Positions 22,876-34,084 of a stretch of 64,000 nucleotides of DNA are shown piece by piece. Numbering within the stretch: position 1 is the stretch's first letter; each line of letters starts with the position of its first letter. This DNA is from Maratus speciosus. Lineage: Eukaryota > Arthropoda > Arachnida > Araneae > Salticidae. The notes beneath the pieces were generated by a model. That model saw nothing but the letters and a program-made list of their open reading frames with translations, searched no databases and was not told where the DNA came from. The stretch covers positions 155,355,915 through 155,419,914 of the forward strand of contig OZ010791.1 in assembly GCA_963932465.1 (NCBI GenBank). The letters run 5' to 3'. Both the position numbers and the translations under genes were made by a program.

Positions 22876-24671
22876 TTGCCGAAACGTCAGTGAAGGCTTA
22901 CTGTGGAGACACGAAAAGTTTTGGTTTCCGTTAGTCTGTCTGTCTGTTAGTCTGTCTGTCTGTTCCGCGATAACTGCCGTAAAAAGCATCCGATTATCTT
23001 AAAATTAAGGATGCGTGTTGGTGAAATCCCCGGATTTAGCTGTATAGTTTTTGGTTAAATTTGGTTCATTCGTGTGGAATATATAGAACATTTTATTTTG
23101 CGACTTAATGCTTTCCTATGGCAATTCAGACGATTTTTCCATTTTTATTTCTTGAAAAGAAATGGCTCATATGATTAAAGGATTTAAATGCTAAATTAAG
23201 GATGAGGAAATTTCCTAATTAGAACCATACATTATTCATAGTAGTTTGAAATTTTGTGTATACATTTGTCAGAGTTTTTAAATTCGGTGTATATCTTATG
23301 GAGGGATTTTATATATGTGTTTCAATAATATAAAATATTTTTTTTTAATATAAATTTTTTTAAGCACATATTTAATTGTTTTTATTATCTTTTAACTGTT
23401 ACCTAGCAGCGAACTACACCTAAAAATATCGTAAATGTGAAAGTATGTGTAATTGTTTGAAGTTAAATCAAAGTCAAAAGGGACGAATTAATGCCTTTGT
23501 GTCTTTACATATAGAAGGAATTTACCACAGAAATAAAGAAAGACTATGTTCTATTTATTTTGTTCAAATATTTTTCTTTTAAATTAAAAAGTTCATTATT
23601 TTCATAAGGAATAAATCGACATTTTGCTATGAAATTTAACAATCATTTTTCTTTTTTTTGCCGTTGCCACGAAAATTCAATCCCGGAATAAAAAATTATC
23701 CTAAACAATTAATTTTGATTTGAAAGATTTTTATGTGCGAGAGGAAAATGAAATAAAAAATAGACATGAATACGCCTTCATATTAGAAATAAAGTGAAAA
23801 TACGAAAAGAAGGTGAATTTGATCTCGTATATCAAAAATAAAACGAATACGTTTTGAGGTTGAAATAAAAGGGGCTTGTGTTATGATATTAATTGTTATT
23901 ATTAAAAAAAAATGTTACTAATATTTCATGGTTTATCGTCTGCACAAAGTTAACAGATCTTAACAATTCTTAATCGAAAATTCCAATGAGGAAAAAAAAC
24001 TTTTGAAGAGCAAATATATAGTAAATATCAAAATTATGAACCGCAAAATTATCGCTGTCGAAAATGACGTCATTGTATCGGGAAATAAATATTTTCATCC
24101 TTAAAAACCAAGCATTAACTAGATTGCCTGAAAAAATGTTTTTTGACGGGTGTTACTTCTTAATGCCGCCTCATTTCAGAAAATATGAATGAAAATTATT
24201 TTACTTTTAAAAGAAATGACATTTTCATTCATAAAACCTAAACGTTTAATATAATTGCGTCAATGTAAATCATTTTCTGTGTTACCAGTATTGAAAAATA
24301 AGGCTCGGAAGTGTAAAAAGAAATCTAAGATTTGCGCTAACCATTAGCGCAATCAATAAAAAGTCACGTATGTAAATTAATAAGACCACGGGGGATTCAG
24401 GGGGGCGGAGCCCCCCTGAATAAATCTACTTTATTATTTAAAAAATATACCAGAATTAACAGCTCATGAAAATTTCGAAATATCCTTCCATAACGTTTTT
24501 AATTTAATGCTTCTAATGTCTGAAAACTTCGTATTTTTTATTCTTATAAATAATTACATAATTTGAAACCTTTAAATTGCGGTTTGCAGGAAACTGAATA
24601 TTACCAAAGTGAGTCTAAAAACAATGACTTGCAGAGCTGACGTTGAGGCTCCTGATCTGCAGATTTACTAG
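22876..24671 (+). mobile_element. Helitron-like element, unit 3 (1,796 bp)
   Basis: Starts with TTGCCGAAACGTCAG immediately after the CTAG of unit 2, with no spacer. The GTCT tract is at about 22934-22960, the hairpin TTCAGGGGGG / CCCCCCTGAA at 24396-24420, and the end TTACTAG at 24665-24671. It lacks about 0.85 kb of the middle present in unit 2. The direct end-to-start junction with unit 2 is what rolling-circle read-through would leave. Confidence 0.64.
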
Positions 24672-25110
24672 TTAGATTATTTCTAACAACGCCTTAAGGT
24701 GTTACGGTTTTGTTTTGCCCTCCAGATTTTGGATTTTTTTTTAAAAGGTTTTATCCTACTTTTAAGTCTTTTAATTATTATTATTATTTTCAACATTTGT
24801 TACCTTAACGTTGGATTACTATCCTAATATCTGTGACATTTTTTATGACTTTATCTATTATGCGTCTTCGAAAACGCCAATTTGGTTTTTTTTTTTTTTT
24901 TTTTCAGTCTTTGAGATTAAAGGCAAAAGAACATTATATTTTTATTTAATTACTACCTTTCTTCCAAATATCTCTGTATAAAGTGCATAAATATGAACAT
25001 TGTCATCTCACAGATACAACGACAGCAGTAATGCAAGTTTTCTAGTCACAGACTATCAAAGCCTGAGAGAATGTGACTGCAGGTTCTGTATGTACGTATA
25101 CGTATGTACG
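24672..25110. other. No recognisable feature
   Basis: AT-rich, with T runs near 24740 and 24887-24904. A short palindromic string TACGTATACGTATGTACGTA (about 25093-25112) sits at the border with the next minisatellite. Confidence 0.45.
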
Positions 25111-25119
25111 TAACGTGAT

Positions 25120-25570
25120 AACTCTTGATAGAAATATCCGATTTGCTTCAAATTTTGGATATAGTTTTATTATGATAAGACGCTTCCCTGATTAGTTTTG
25201 GGGATTCATTGGTTAATTATATCGGGCGTACAAGGGCAAATCCTTCCCCCTTAATTTAGATAAATGTGTTTTTCATGCAGAATTATCCGATTTGCTTCAA
25301 ATTTGGTACACCGGTTTATTTTGATAAAGCGCGTCCCTGAATAGTTTTGGAGATTCATTGGTTAAGTATAAAAGGGGGGAACTGGGGTCTAACCCCCCTT
25401 AATTTATATTAATGGGTTTTTTATGCAGAATTGTCTATTTTGCTTCAAATTTGGTATACAGGTTTATTCTGATAAGGCGCTTCCCTGATTAGATTTGGAA
25501 TTCCATTGGATCAGTATAAAGGGGGGAAACGAGGGGGCTAATACCCCCTTAATTAGGTAAATGGGTACTT
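25120..25570 (+). repeat. Three-copy minisatellite, about 149-bp period
   Basis: TTGCTTCAAATTTGG recurs at about 25143, 25292 and 25440. Each copy continues with GGTTTATTnTGATAA, GCTTCCCTGATTAG, GATTCATTGGTTAAGTATAA and a C-run block CCCCCTTAATT. Each also contains ATGGGTTTTTTATGCAGAAT. The opening CCGATTTGCTTCAAATTT resembles the segment after the GTCT tract of the Helitron-like units, so it may be a fragment of such a core. Confidence 0.8.
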
Positions 25571-26189
25571 CATGCATTATTCTTTGAAATAACAGTATAA
25601 TATGCAATTAGTGTGAATAGCCTGTGAGCTCAATGTCATCAGTTTAACTGGGCACTTTTCTTTTTTATTTAGGATAGTGATCGAGAGGTAATCACAACGA
25701 GGCCCTCGAGTTCATTTCATGCGGACCACATAATTAATATATATACACATAAATATACTCAGATGTATTGCATCGTGAATCATGGTTATTCAATTAGTGA
25801 TGTGTAGTCGAGGCACAAAATGAAACACAAGTTGTATTGGCGACGGACTTTGTTCTTTATTCTCAAAAAAAAAAAAAAAATGGCAAAAAAAAAATGGGGA
25901 GCAGATGGGGGAAGGGTATTTCACAGAATCTTGCATATGCCTGAAATAACGCGAGCATGTGTAATCGTTGCTTTCCACGGAATTATTGTTTGAAGCAAAC
26001 AGCTATAAAACAAATCTATAAATTCAAACGTTTTGAGGACGTAATGATATTTATATCGCATACCAAATGATACTTCAAGTGAAAAATTTTAAGTATTTTG
26101 AAATATATATGTATATATATCTCATTACTTTCAACAGTGAATATTTTACTTCACACATATAAAATCACCATTTCAATGAAAAATCAACA
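25571..26189. other. No recognisable feature
   Basis: AT-rich sequence with an A run at about 25866-25890 and a short TA-rich microsatellite at 26105-26121. No coding frame I would support. Confidence 0.45.
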
Positions 26190-26590
26190 TATCCGCACCT
26201 TTCAATAACTTATGATTATATGATTCTTATTCTCAATGTAATCGCTCGCATCCATTCATTTCACTTACCACCGGGTCACAGCAAACTATTTATTTGCCCC
26301 GTGCTTTTCAGCGTCTCCTAAAACATTTCTAGGAAATTTCGTTTCGCTTTGGAAAATACCCAGAAGGAAGATAAATAGACCCGATGCAGATCATTGCTCA
26401 CTCGAAATGGATATTCCAGAATTCCGAATTGCAAATTTATTTTCAAATGCATTTAATTATCAAAAGGCAGATCATTAGCATTAAGTGAAAAATTGAATCA
26501 AGGGATTTCCACTGGAGTGTTCAGGCGCTAAATTATGCACAGGTATTAAGAGGTGTAAAATGGATGCATAAAATAGATGAATGAAATGCT
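26190..26590 (+). repeat. Dispersed repeat family X, copy 1 (about 400 bp)
   Basis: Aligns with 34085-34480 in the same orientation. Shared blocks are AACTATTTATTTGC, TTTTCAGCGTCTCCTAAAA, TTTCGCTTTGGAAAATACC, GAAATGGATATT, CCGAATTGCAAATTTATTTT and TTAATTATCAAAAGGC. Divergence is moderate. No terminal repeats or coding motif were found. It could be an unknown element or a segmental copy. Confidence 0.8.
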
Positions 26591-27528
26591 CTACTTTGAA
26601 TGTTAAATCATTAAAAGTTTTAGAATTGTTTAACATTATGTCTGTTCAAAATCTAAAAAACATATAATATTGCATAAAGTTTTATCATCATTATTTACTG
26701 GGGTTAAATCAGTTTAAAATATGTTTTTTCTCTAGCATATACGCAAGGCTTTCTCTTAAAAAGTTACTGTCAAGTGCATCTTGATAGAATTCGCACTGAT
26801 TTGTTTCAAACCTAGAAATGTAGTCCAACACTACAATAGTTGTATTGTAGCTCACAAATAGAATTAGACGATAGAAAATTGTGTCACTCACTAGTCCTAT
26901 GTTAGATATTATATTTTTATATGTTACATTTGTTGCACGTATGTTACGTATACGGCCAGATCCGTACAGAATGGGGTAAAGACGCGGTACAAATTATCAG
27001 GGCCCAGCTTTGGTCTAGTTATAAAAAAATAAAAAATTAAAATTAAAATTTTAAATTTAAATAACAAACAAATAATAAAATTCAAAATTCAGAATTTGCT
27101 AGAATGTCTTTACGGGCTGTGCTCAGGGCTCGCACTCTATTCCTGTGTATGTATCAAATATATGAAAGTCCATTTGATATCGAGAAAATTTTGAAATAAT
27201 GCTCCTTTTTTAATGGTGTGGCTAATTTCAGACGTGCGAATAGGAATCAGGTGCAAAGTTGGGTAAAGTCACATGTTAAGGCTTCAAATTTCATTTCTTT
27301 CATGCTTTAAACTTTTTTATTCAAAATTAATTCATGAATTCAATTGAAATTTAATTTTTTTTTAATAATTTAAATTTTTATTTAAAACCTCTAGATGAAA
27401 AAGTGTTACAAATGTCATCATTATATCGTAAACTGTAAACTGTAAAAGAAATACGTATAATAAAATTGTAAGCAAATACTATATCGATTTAAAAAAAGGT
27501 ACTATCTAGCAAATTTATTTTCTAATAG
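26591..27528. other. No recognisable feature
   Basis: AT-rich, with A/T homopolymer-rich text at 27015-27080 and 27290-27400. No frame, terminal repeat or RNA gene recognised. Confidence 0.45.
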
Positions 27529-27529
27529 A

Positions 27530-27696
27530 GTAAAACCTGCTTATAAAGAAATCCTGCAATAAACGGAAAAAAATCATGGTCCAACCCCCGAAAAAGTATA
27601 TGCAAATATAATTTCTAAGATTAGAATAACCTGCATAAATCGGAATTTTTGAACGGCCGTGTTTGCATTTCCGTCTAAGCAGGTTTTATTTTATAA
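27530..27696. mobile_element. Short Tigger-like MITE remnant
   Basis: TAAAACCTGCTTA at about 27530 is matched in complement by TAAGCAGGTTTTA at about 27677-27690. Internal GCATAAATCGGAATTTTTGA and TAAACGGAAAAAAATC are typical of Tigger-type termini. Exact ends and target site were not fixed. Confidence 0.6.
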
Positions 27697-28026
27697 TGCT
27701 TCAGTTGAGGGGGGTGGGGGTCGTATTGGAATTATTACCAGGAACCGCGGTCTCTTTGTGCGGACATGCCTACGGCATTTACATTCGGCAGTTTGTTCAT
27801 ATGCTCCTGTTGTAGCAGTTATTTATACACGCATTGTTAATTCTTAGTTTGATAGTCAATACAACTGCCCTTTCGACCGCAAATATATACTCTGTTTATA
27901 TTAAAAATCGGCGCCCGGCATCTGCGTTGCTGCTTCTGAATGCATATTTCCCATTAATCAGTTTTGGCATTCGTATTTGTACGTTCAAATGTTAAAACAC
28001 CAATCAACGGTCCCGTTGGTTAGTTT

Positions 28027-28221
28027 TTAATTCAAAGTTCCATCAAGTGATATATCTTTGGGGTTATAATGGTCCAGGATACCAAGATTTTGGCTCGACA
28101 CATTGGTAACAATATCTGACAAATTATTCACTCCTTCTCTGTACATCGAACTGATAACAGCTGACTCAAAGGGTCCTTCTCTGGTACTTACATTCATCAT
28201 CTGTACAATAAATAAAGCCAT
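28027..28221 (-). other. Unassigned minus-strand frame, possibly the tail of the Penelope-like fragment
   Basis: A 64-codon frame downstream of the Penelope-like RT fragment on the same strand. It shows no GIY-YIG or other motif I recognise (contains NLGILDHYNPKDISLDG). Its position alone suggests it could be decayed element sequence. It could equally be chance. Confidence 0.25.
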
Positions 28222-28389
28222 CTTGTCTTCAAATTTGCAGAGTTCTTTTAGTTCTTATCTATAATATTCAAGGATCTACGAACCTGGATTACCGTCAACG
28301 ATTATTTTTAAAAATGCAATAATCTCAATCACTAACACATTTAATCATGAAAATGTTTTCGCTATAGATCATGGTGATGGTCTACTGTG

Positions 28390-28781
28390 TGTCAGGAAAA
28401 TATTCTAAAGTAGATTGGAATTTTGCTCATTGGAGTTTTTTTTCTTATTATTATTCAAGCTTATAATTAATCTATTTATAGTGGCTTCTTTATATCCATT
28501 ATGTCTTACGATATCATATATCTTATTTATTTCGTAGGTTAACTGCTCAGGGATACAGACTGTGAGTGCTCTCTTAATGAATTGTCTGAAAGCAGAAAAT
28601 TTGTAGGAAAAAGTTTCTTGAGCATTATGTGGGATAGTGGATTGATTGCTATGGGTTTTCTATAAACAGTACGTTCTATTCCATGGTGAGTTTTGATTAG
28701 TAGTACATCCAAATAAGAGGAAGGATTCCATAGCCTGTTCCGGTTGGCGCAATTGGCGTAATAATACAGCATGACGCCCAA
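28390..28781 (-). pseudogene. Penelope-like reverse transcriptase, C-terminal fragment
   Basis: The minus-strand frame at 28539-28781 contains SSYLDVLLIKTHHGIERTVYRKPI. This corresponds to the conserved FLDVL...VYRKPT segment that closes the RT of Penelope-like elements. In another frame, leftwards from 28555, LTYEINKIYDIVRHNGY continues as expected for the thumb region, where NGYP-type motifs lie. A GIY-YIG endonuclease was not found. The catalytic palm segment lies at 29575-29728, separated by inserted and AT-rich DNA. It is a dead fragment. Confidence 0.68.
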
Positions 28782-28799
28782 AGGCCTTTGTAGTATCTT

Positions 28800-29170
28800 A
28801 CCAAATTTTTCAACATGGTTTTTAAATATTTATAAACATATATTTATTGAATAAACGTTATATATGTCACATGTTGAAAAAAAAGTATAATGTTCATATA
28901 AATATGTATTACTTTTATGTCGTATATTATACTTATATTAGATATGTAATTATCTATAGAGATATACATATATAAATACATAATATATACCTATATAAAT
29001 AAATACTATACTACATACTTACATATATTTTTATAATTTTACATAATTGATATTTTATATATTTATTACATATGTAAAATTAAAACATAACATTATATTA
29101 TGCATGTTAATGTTATATACATCTTAAAACATATAAAATGTACAAAAAATATTACATCTACAGAAAAATA
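28800..29170. repeat. AT-rich low-complexity tract
   Basis: About 370 bp dominated by TATA-, ATAT- and TAAA-type words, with very little G or C. It lies between two pieces of the Penelope-like element. No coding potential. Confidence 0.75.
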
Positions 29171-29396
29171 ATGTTTAAAATGCCCCTAAAAGTTATGAAT
29201 TTTTCGGAAAAAAATATGCTAAATGCCAAAAATTATACAAAAAATGCATATAAAGTCCATTCCACTAGTAAAAAAAGCAACTACAAAGGTTGAAGATCGT
29301 ACAACCACATTGAAACATTTATCGCCAAAAAAAGCTCGATAAAAAAACCGGAACAGGATATGGAACTCTTTCCCAAATAAGGGAATGTACCATTCT

Positions 29397-29574
29397 CAGG
29401 GCTGCCACTGGCGACTATTTTTTAATTCTATATTCTATCTCCCACCACTTTCTCATGACTAAAATCTTGAACATATGCTTTGACAACATTTGCTAGAGAA
29501 ATACAGTAGAAAATTTATTGTTTAAAAATAGAAGTGCAAATAGAATATAAATATAGTTCCCAGTGGCAGCCTTT
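29397..29574. mobile_element. Small foldback MITE in the Penelope-like fragment
   Basis: GGCTGCCACTGGCGACTAT at 29399-29417 is matched in complement by ATAGTTCCCAGTGGCAGCC at 29553-29571. ATTCT flanks both sides (29392-29396 and 29576-29580), a possible short target duplication. The end CAGGGCTGCC would suit a hAT-type element, but the flank is too short to be sure. Confidence 0.68.
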
Positions 29575-29732
29575 AATTCTGTTCAACTTCCAAAGTCAAT
29601 TTAATTTTAGAATCAAGGTTATTAATCTCGGCTGAGAAGTTATTGAGTAAGTTATCTGTATGTTGCAATATGATGAAAATATAGTCTAAGTATCTGATCC
29701 ATATATGGGGGGAGAGTATAATATAATTTACT
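29575..29732 (-). pseudogene. Penelope-like reverse transcriptase, palm fragment
   Basis: On the minus strand, SPHIWIRYLDYIFIIL is followed by NLLNNFSAEINNLDSKIKLT and LEVEQ. In Penelope-like elements the catalytic block reads like LWxRYVDDxFxIW, followed by FLxxIN and IxFTxExE. The catalytic YVDD has decayed to YLDY. The fragment is cut at the right by a foldback element (29733-32597) and at the left by the MITE at 29397-29574. Confidence 0.68.
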
Positions 29733-29742
29733 ATATACACTA

Positions 29743-30535
29743 CTAGGATGAGCAAAAAGTTCTGGGAAATGTGTGAAAGTTGCGTTGCTATGTACAAATG
29801 AACAACAAAAGCAACAATAATTATTCCTTAAAGTAGAGACCATCATAGCTTACGACTTTCTGCCATCGTTCTGCCAGATTCCGGATTTTCTGGAATTACC
29901 ATGGCGGCTTCTCGGAATCGAAAAACTCTAGACATGCTTCTAAAACTTCATTAAGATTGTTCTTAACTGCTCTGCTCAACAAGCGCAAAACGTTTTGACA
30001 CATTTACAAATTCCTTTTTTAATGGAAAGGTGTAAAATCGGAAAGCCTGACCATGGAAGCGATTTGGAATTGAACTATTTTTTCCATTTTTTGATCCATC
30101 AATTACCTATTGAGTTATAAGCGAATTTGATCACGTGATAAATACGTTTTCGCCCGCTTTTGAGTGCTCTTTCTTCCTTCGCGCGGAAATTCGTTTCAAA
30201 ACGGCTACTTTGACACTCTTTTCTGAAACATCTATTGCGTTTGCAAAAAAACGGAAAACACAGCTTGATTACATAGTTTCTGAACAACAAGTACTTCTAG
30301 TTTAATGCATTTTCGAGCAAAAATAAATTAAAACTTATGTCAGAAAATTGCCCTTTTGGATTTGAGAACACCCTTAAAGGATTCAAATCGACGGCCCTTG
30401 GAAAACTATTGCATTGATCGAAAGAGGAAATAATCGGATGGAACCACGTCTGGACTGTACCCATAGTACCCCTATATTTATATACGATACAAACTATTAC
30501 GTTAACATTTTCCCAGAACTTTTTGCTCAACCTAA
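29743..30535 (-). mobile_element. mariner element, second lineage, deletion derivative
   Basis: TA at 29741-29742 and 30536-30537 flanks ends CTAGGATGAGCAAAAAGTTC and, in complement, TTAGGTTGAGCAAAAAGTTC. That is the TTAGGTTG...AAAAAGT end of a common mariner lineage different from the one at 8205. It is 793 bp long and inserted within the left arm of the foldback element. It keeps a transposase remnant on the minus strand. Confidence 0.87.
29821..30100 (-). pseudogene. mariner transposase C-terminal remnant
   Basis: Minus-strand text NLAERWQKVVSYDGLYFKE ending at the TAA at 29821-29823 is the standard mariner C-terminus (xRWQKVxxxxGxYF). Upstream text as far as about 30100 is broken by stops and frameshifts, and the catalytic DDD core is not visible. 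Confidence 0.72.
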
Positions 30536-31468
30536 TATATGGCCAATGATGATTGGTCACTTGCGATTTTAGACGTTTTGTTAAATATCTATAAAAATAC
30601 ATGAGGAACTATCCTGAAACTCCAGGTGTGTAAACTGAATAGTATAGGTCATATATTCCCTCGAAGATTTTTTCCCGAAACCCCATAGGGGACCGTCAAC
30701 AAATTGAAAAGAACGAATGTCTTTTGTATAATCCTGTAAAAACTAATATAACAAAAGCGTTCAAACTGTATAACAGAATTAAGAGGCTTATTGTAATAAA
30801 CTGTATTTATTTTTATGAGGATAGCATGTATACTAGTAGAGAAATTAAAGTTTTTATAAAAACAGTCCCAAATTTTGCCAAGATTTTTGCTTATAATTGC
30901 AGAGTTCTTAATATAAAAAAATGTTCTTTTCAGAAAATATGACAAACAACATTGTACACAATACCCGCAATCAGAATTAAAAAATAATAAAAATTGGATG
31001 AAAAATGAGCAGGTTTACTAAAAAATGCTTCACTGCGCATGTGCGAATGCAATCAAAATATAATGTGCATAATGCTTTTTCAGCACTTGACTTGTCATCT
31101 CAATTCGGACCCGCATTGAAAGATAACTTCGAGTCAAGTCCACACTAGAGCTCACACAGATAACATTTTTAATTTGCAGAAAAATTGCAGCAGTCTTGCT
31201 TTGAAAACCTGCAAAGTTGCAGAAAGCTCAGCATGACAAGACTGAAAGTTCATAACAAGACTGCAGCAATACAACGCAAACGCCGAAGTCACCACACTTT
31301 GAACTTGCAGCTAACTTGCCGTGCAAGTTAAATTCATGCTGTATCAAATTTATTTATAGCTAAGTGTATAGAACAACTTTTGTGAAAGTCTCAAAAACAT
31401 AGCTTAAAAATTCTGAAAATTATCGTCGATAGAATAAGCTCGAAATCCGTTGTTCCCAAAAGGAGGCA

Positions 31469-31575
31469 AAAAGATGAGGGGGTGTATCCAAACATAGTAG
31501 TACGTGCTTGTGTACGCTATCCTGGCACTAATCAACAGATATTTGGATACAGCTCTTCATCTTTTTGCTTCATTT
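31469..31575. repeat. Inverted-repeat hairpin, about 107 bp
   Basis: GCAAAAAGATGA followed by TGTATCCAAA pairs with TTTGGATACA and TCATCTTTTTGC across a centre near 31520. Probably a tiny MITE nested in the foldback element. Confidence 0.6.
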
Positions 31576-31595
31576 GAGAATGAGATACTTAAGTA

Positions 31596-31772
31596 CAGTA
31601 AATTCTTTCTAAGGCGGAATTGATCGGGAACGAGAAAATTTTCCGTAGTAGACAATATTCCGCCTTAGACAAGTTTAACTCAATGTATATGGATTCGCAG
31701 GGACTTGAAAAGTCTTTCCGAGTTAGACAGATTTCCGTCTTACACAGAGTCCGCCTTACAGAGAGTTTACTG
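31596..31772. mobile_element. 177-bp Tigger-like MITE
   Basis: TA at 31594-31595 and 31773-31774 flanks CAGTAAATTCTTTCTAAGGC and the complement of CAGTAAACTCTCTGTAAGGC. Several internal copies of CCGCCTTA/TAAGGCGG-type words occur. Non-coding. Confidence 0.85.
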
Positions 31773-32817
31773 TACTTACGTAGCCGTTTGTTCATAGATT
31801 TATCTTGTTATTTTTTTCCTTAAAATACCCATGTAACTTTTATACTTATTACCTATACTAAAGTACATAAGTACGTACTTAATTTTGATGTTTTTTGTAT
31901 AAATAAATCTAATATTTTCACTTTTAGAACGTTTTTTAGACACACTGACAGTAAAAATTTCCCTTACAACGCCCTTTAGTTGATATTTAATGTACATGAT
32001 CGGCATAGCTTAATTCTTTTTGGTTGTTTACACTTTTTCAAACAGGACCTGATACCCAATATTAAAAAAAAACAAACGCGTGTGGAACATAGGCCCTCCT
32101 GGTCCACTTGCCCCACTTTTTATGGGGCAACTGGACCCAAGAGGAAAGAAATATGAAATATATATATATATTTTTTAGATATTAAAATGTAATTTTGAAC
32201 ATTTCTGTCTGATAGTGGGAACCTAACTGAATATATTTACAAAAGTTCAGACTTTAATTCAAATTAATATTAGCCTTTTGAAGTTGAATTGCCAGAAACT
32301 CCAGAGTCACGTTGTAAAATCATGGCCCAGTTGCTTCACGTACCCTTATATAGTTTGAATGCTTTTGCTAACATTAGTTTTTAAAGGGTTATTCAAAAGA
32401 TATTCGTTCTTTTCAATTTGTTGATGGTCCCCTATGGCGGGGTTTCGGGGGAAAAAATCTTCGCGGAAATATATGACCTATACTATTCTGTTTACACACC
32501 TGGAGTTTCAGGATAATTCCTCATGTATTTTTCTAGATATTTAACAAAACGTCTAAAATCGCAAGTGACCAATCATCGTTGGCCATATAGTGTATATCCC
32601 ATACCTAGAATTTGGAGCGAGATGCTTTACAAAATAAAAAAAAAGTAGGATAAGATAATTCACGTTCACAGATGACCATATCTATCAAAGCACCTGATTT
32701 CATTATACCTGTAATGTTGTGTTTTTTTTTTTTTTTTTTTTTTTTTATCAAGTTCATTTTTAAAGTTTTTCCGGAAATAACTTGTTTATAAATATTGATC
32801 TTGAAAAAAATGTCGTT

Positions 32818-33000
32818 TTAACGACGTTTTGTACGTAACAGTTCGTACGAAACAAGTAAGGTCTCTTTATTAAAAGGTATTTGTTTCACTTTTAGCATGT
32901 TATAACTATAGTTTAATGATAATAAGTGATTTTCTTCATAATTCTGACACCAGAATTTAGAAATAGGCTTGTTTGGTAATAAATAAAAACTTTGCTCCAC
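32818..33000 (-). pseudogene. Possible Penelope-like N-terminal RT fragment
   Basis: A 60-codon minus-strand frame ends LVSYELLRTK. That is distantly like the LVSxDVVSLFT block that precedes the palm in Penelope-like RTs. The position, upstream of the palm fragment across the foldback insertion, is right. The similarity is weak, and the next bases are disrupted by a T run (32719-32746). Confidence 0.35.
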
Positions 33001-33150
33001 GTACTTTACTTAAAAAGATAATTATCATTTCAAATTTTTGATGCCAATGTGGCAATTAGGGGTTAAAATAAAGTTGTTCAGAAATTAAACGCCGCCCTTC
33101 AATGGGTTAAAATGCGTATAGAAATCTCTTAACACTTACAGTGCGGAATA

Positions 33151-34042
33151 TAGGGGAAAGTATGGTAATGACGCTCAGAAGGGTAATCCCGTTCACCCAA
33201 TGTCTCTAAACAGAATAGAATTGAAAACGTGCGATCGGTACCGGCACCTAGCGAACTTCATCGTAAGTTCCCAGTAAGGATATAGTGACCGTCGGAAGGA
33301 AAGTATTTTTGTGGCCTCGCGTTATTAGTTTTCAGTTGTTTTATTATAAAATTCTACAACATCTAATTTGAAGATAAGTATACACTCTTATTTTCAAATA
33401 TTAATTTACTCATTATGTTTACAAAATATATACATTTAGCTGTTCTTTAATGCTTTTATTTATTTTTGTAGTGCGTTGTTACGCCAATTATAATGCCTTA
33501 AAACCCAACATGGCAATAACGGGTAATGGCGCTCGCCTGGAATTCCAGAAGAAGTGTTGCCAGTGGGCAACTTTTTTAAAATTCAAATTTATTGATTAAC
33601 ACCACTTTTTTGAAATGGTAATATTCCCCTGATTTCGCCTTAATTAATATGTCATTAAACAAGGAGAATTTTACGATTTAAAAAAGTGGTGAAAATCAAA
33701 AAACCTAAATTATAAAAAGTAGCCCACTATGTGTGTAACACAATATGTATAAAGTGGTGTGAATAGCCCACACAACTACATATGTGACTTTTGTCTTACT
33801 TAAATGTTGTATTCAAACTCTGGGCGTAATTACCCTACCATGTCGGGCATTACCGCTCAATCGAGGGTTATAATAAAACTATAAAAAAAAATTCCTTAAA
33901 CTTTTATGCGAATTAGTTGATTGCAAACTGTTCCTTATGCTTTGGAGTTATACTCCGTTAATAAAATATTTATTTTTTTGTCTAAATTTGACTAGCTAGT
34001 CATGTTGTCCCTTAAGTGAGCGCCATTCCCCTACTTTCCCTA
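33151..34042. mobile_element. Non-coding inverted-repeat element, about 890 bp
   Basis: The left end TAGGGGAAAGTATGGTAATG is matched, in complement, by the right end TAGGGAAAGTAGGGGAATGG. Both continue into GCGCTCA/ACGCTCA. Words like GGTAATGGCGCTC recur inside (33522, 33858 region). Family unknown; target duplication unclear. Confidence 0.72.
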
Positions 34043-34084
34043 ATATTTTATTTCACTTAAAAAAACAAAACAAAACAGCATCAT

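Larger units (their letters stand above)
29733..32597. mobile_element. Long-arm foldback element (about 200-bp TIRs) with a nested mariner
   Basis: The right arm 32388-32597 is, in complement, about 90 percent or more identical by eye to 30538-30727 plus the 10 bp left of the mariner. Shared words include GATTGGTCACTTGCGATTTT, CCTGAAACTCCAGGTGTGTA and GGTCATATAT. Without the mariner the element is about 2.07 kb. The interior has several AT-rich frames up to about 100 codons (for example 30649-30945 minus) that I do not recognise. It splits the Penelope-like element. Target duplication not resolved (TATA-rich edge). Confidence 0.82.

Noticed and set aside
19933..24420. GC hairpins read as bacterial-type terminators
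   Set aside because: They lack a following T run, occur at the same place in three copies of a repeat, and the genome is animal.
32085..32345. Inverted words around GGGGCAACTGGA / TCCACTTGCCCC as a MITE
   Set aside because: The short palindrome (about 32102-32134) is local and I could not find element ends; left unannotated.
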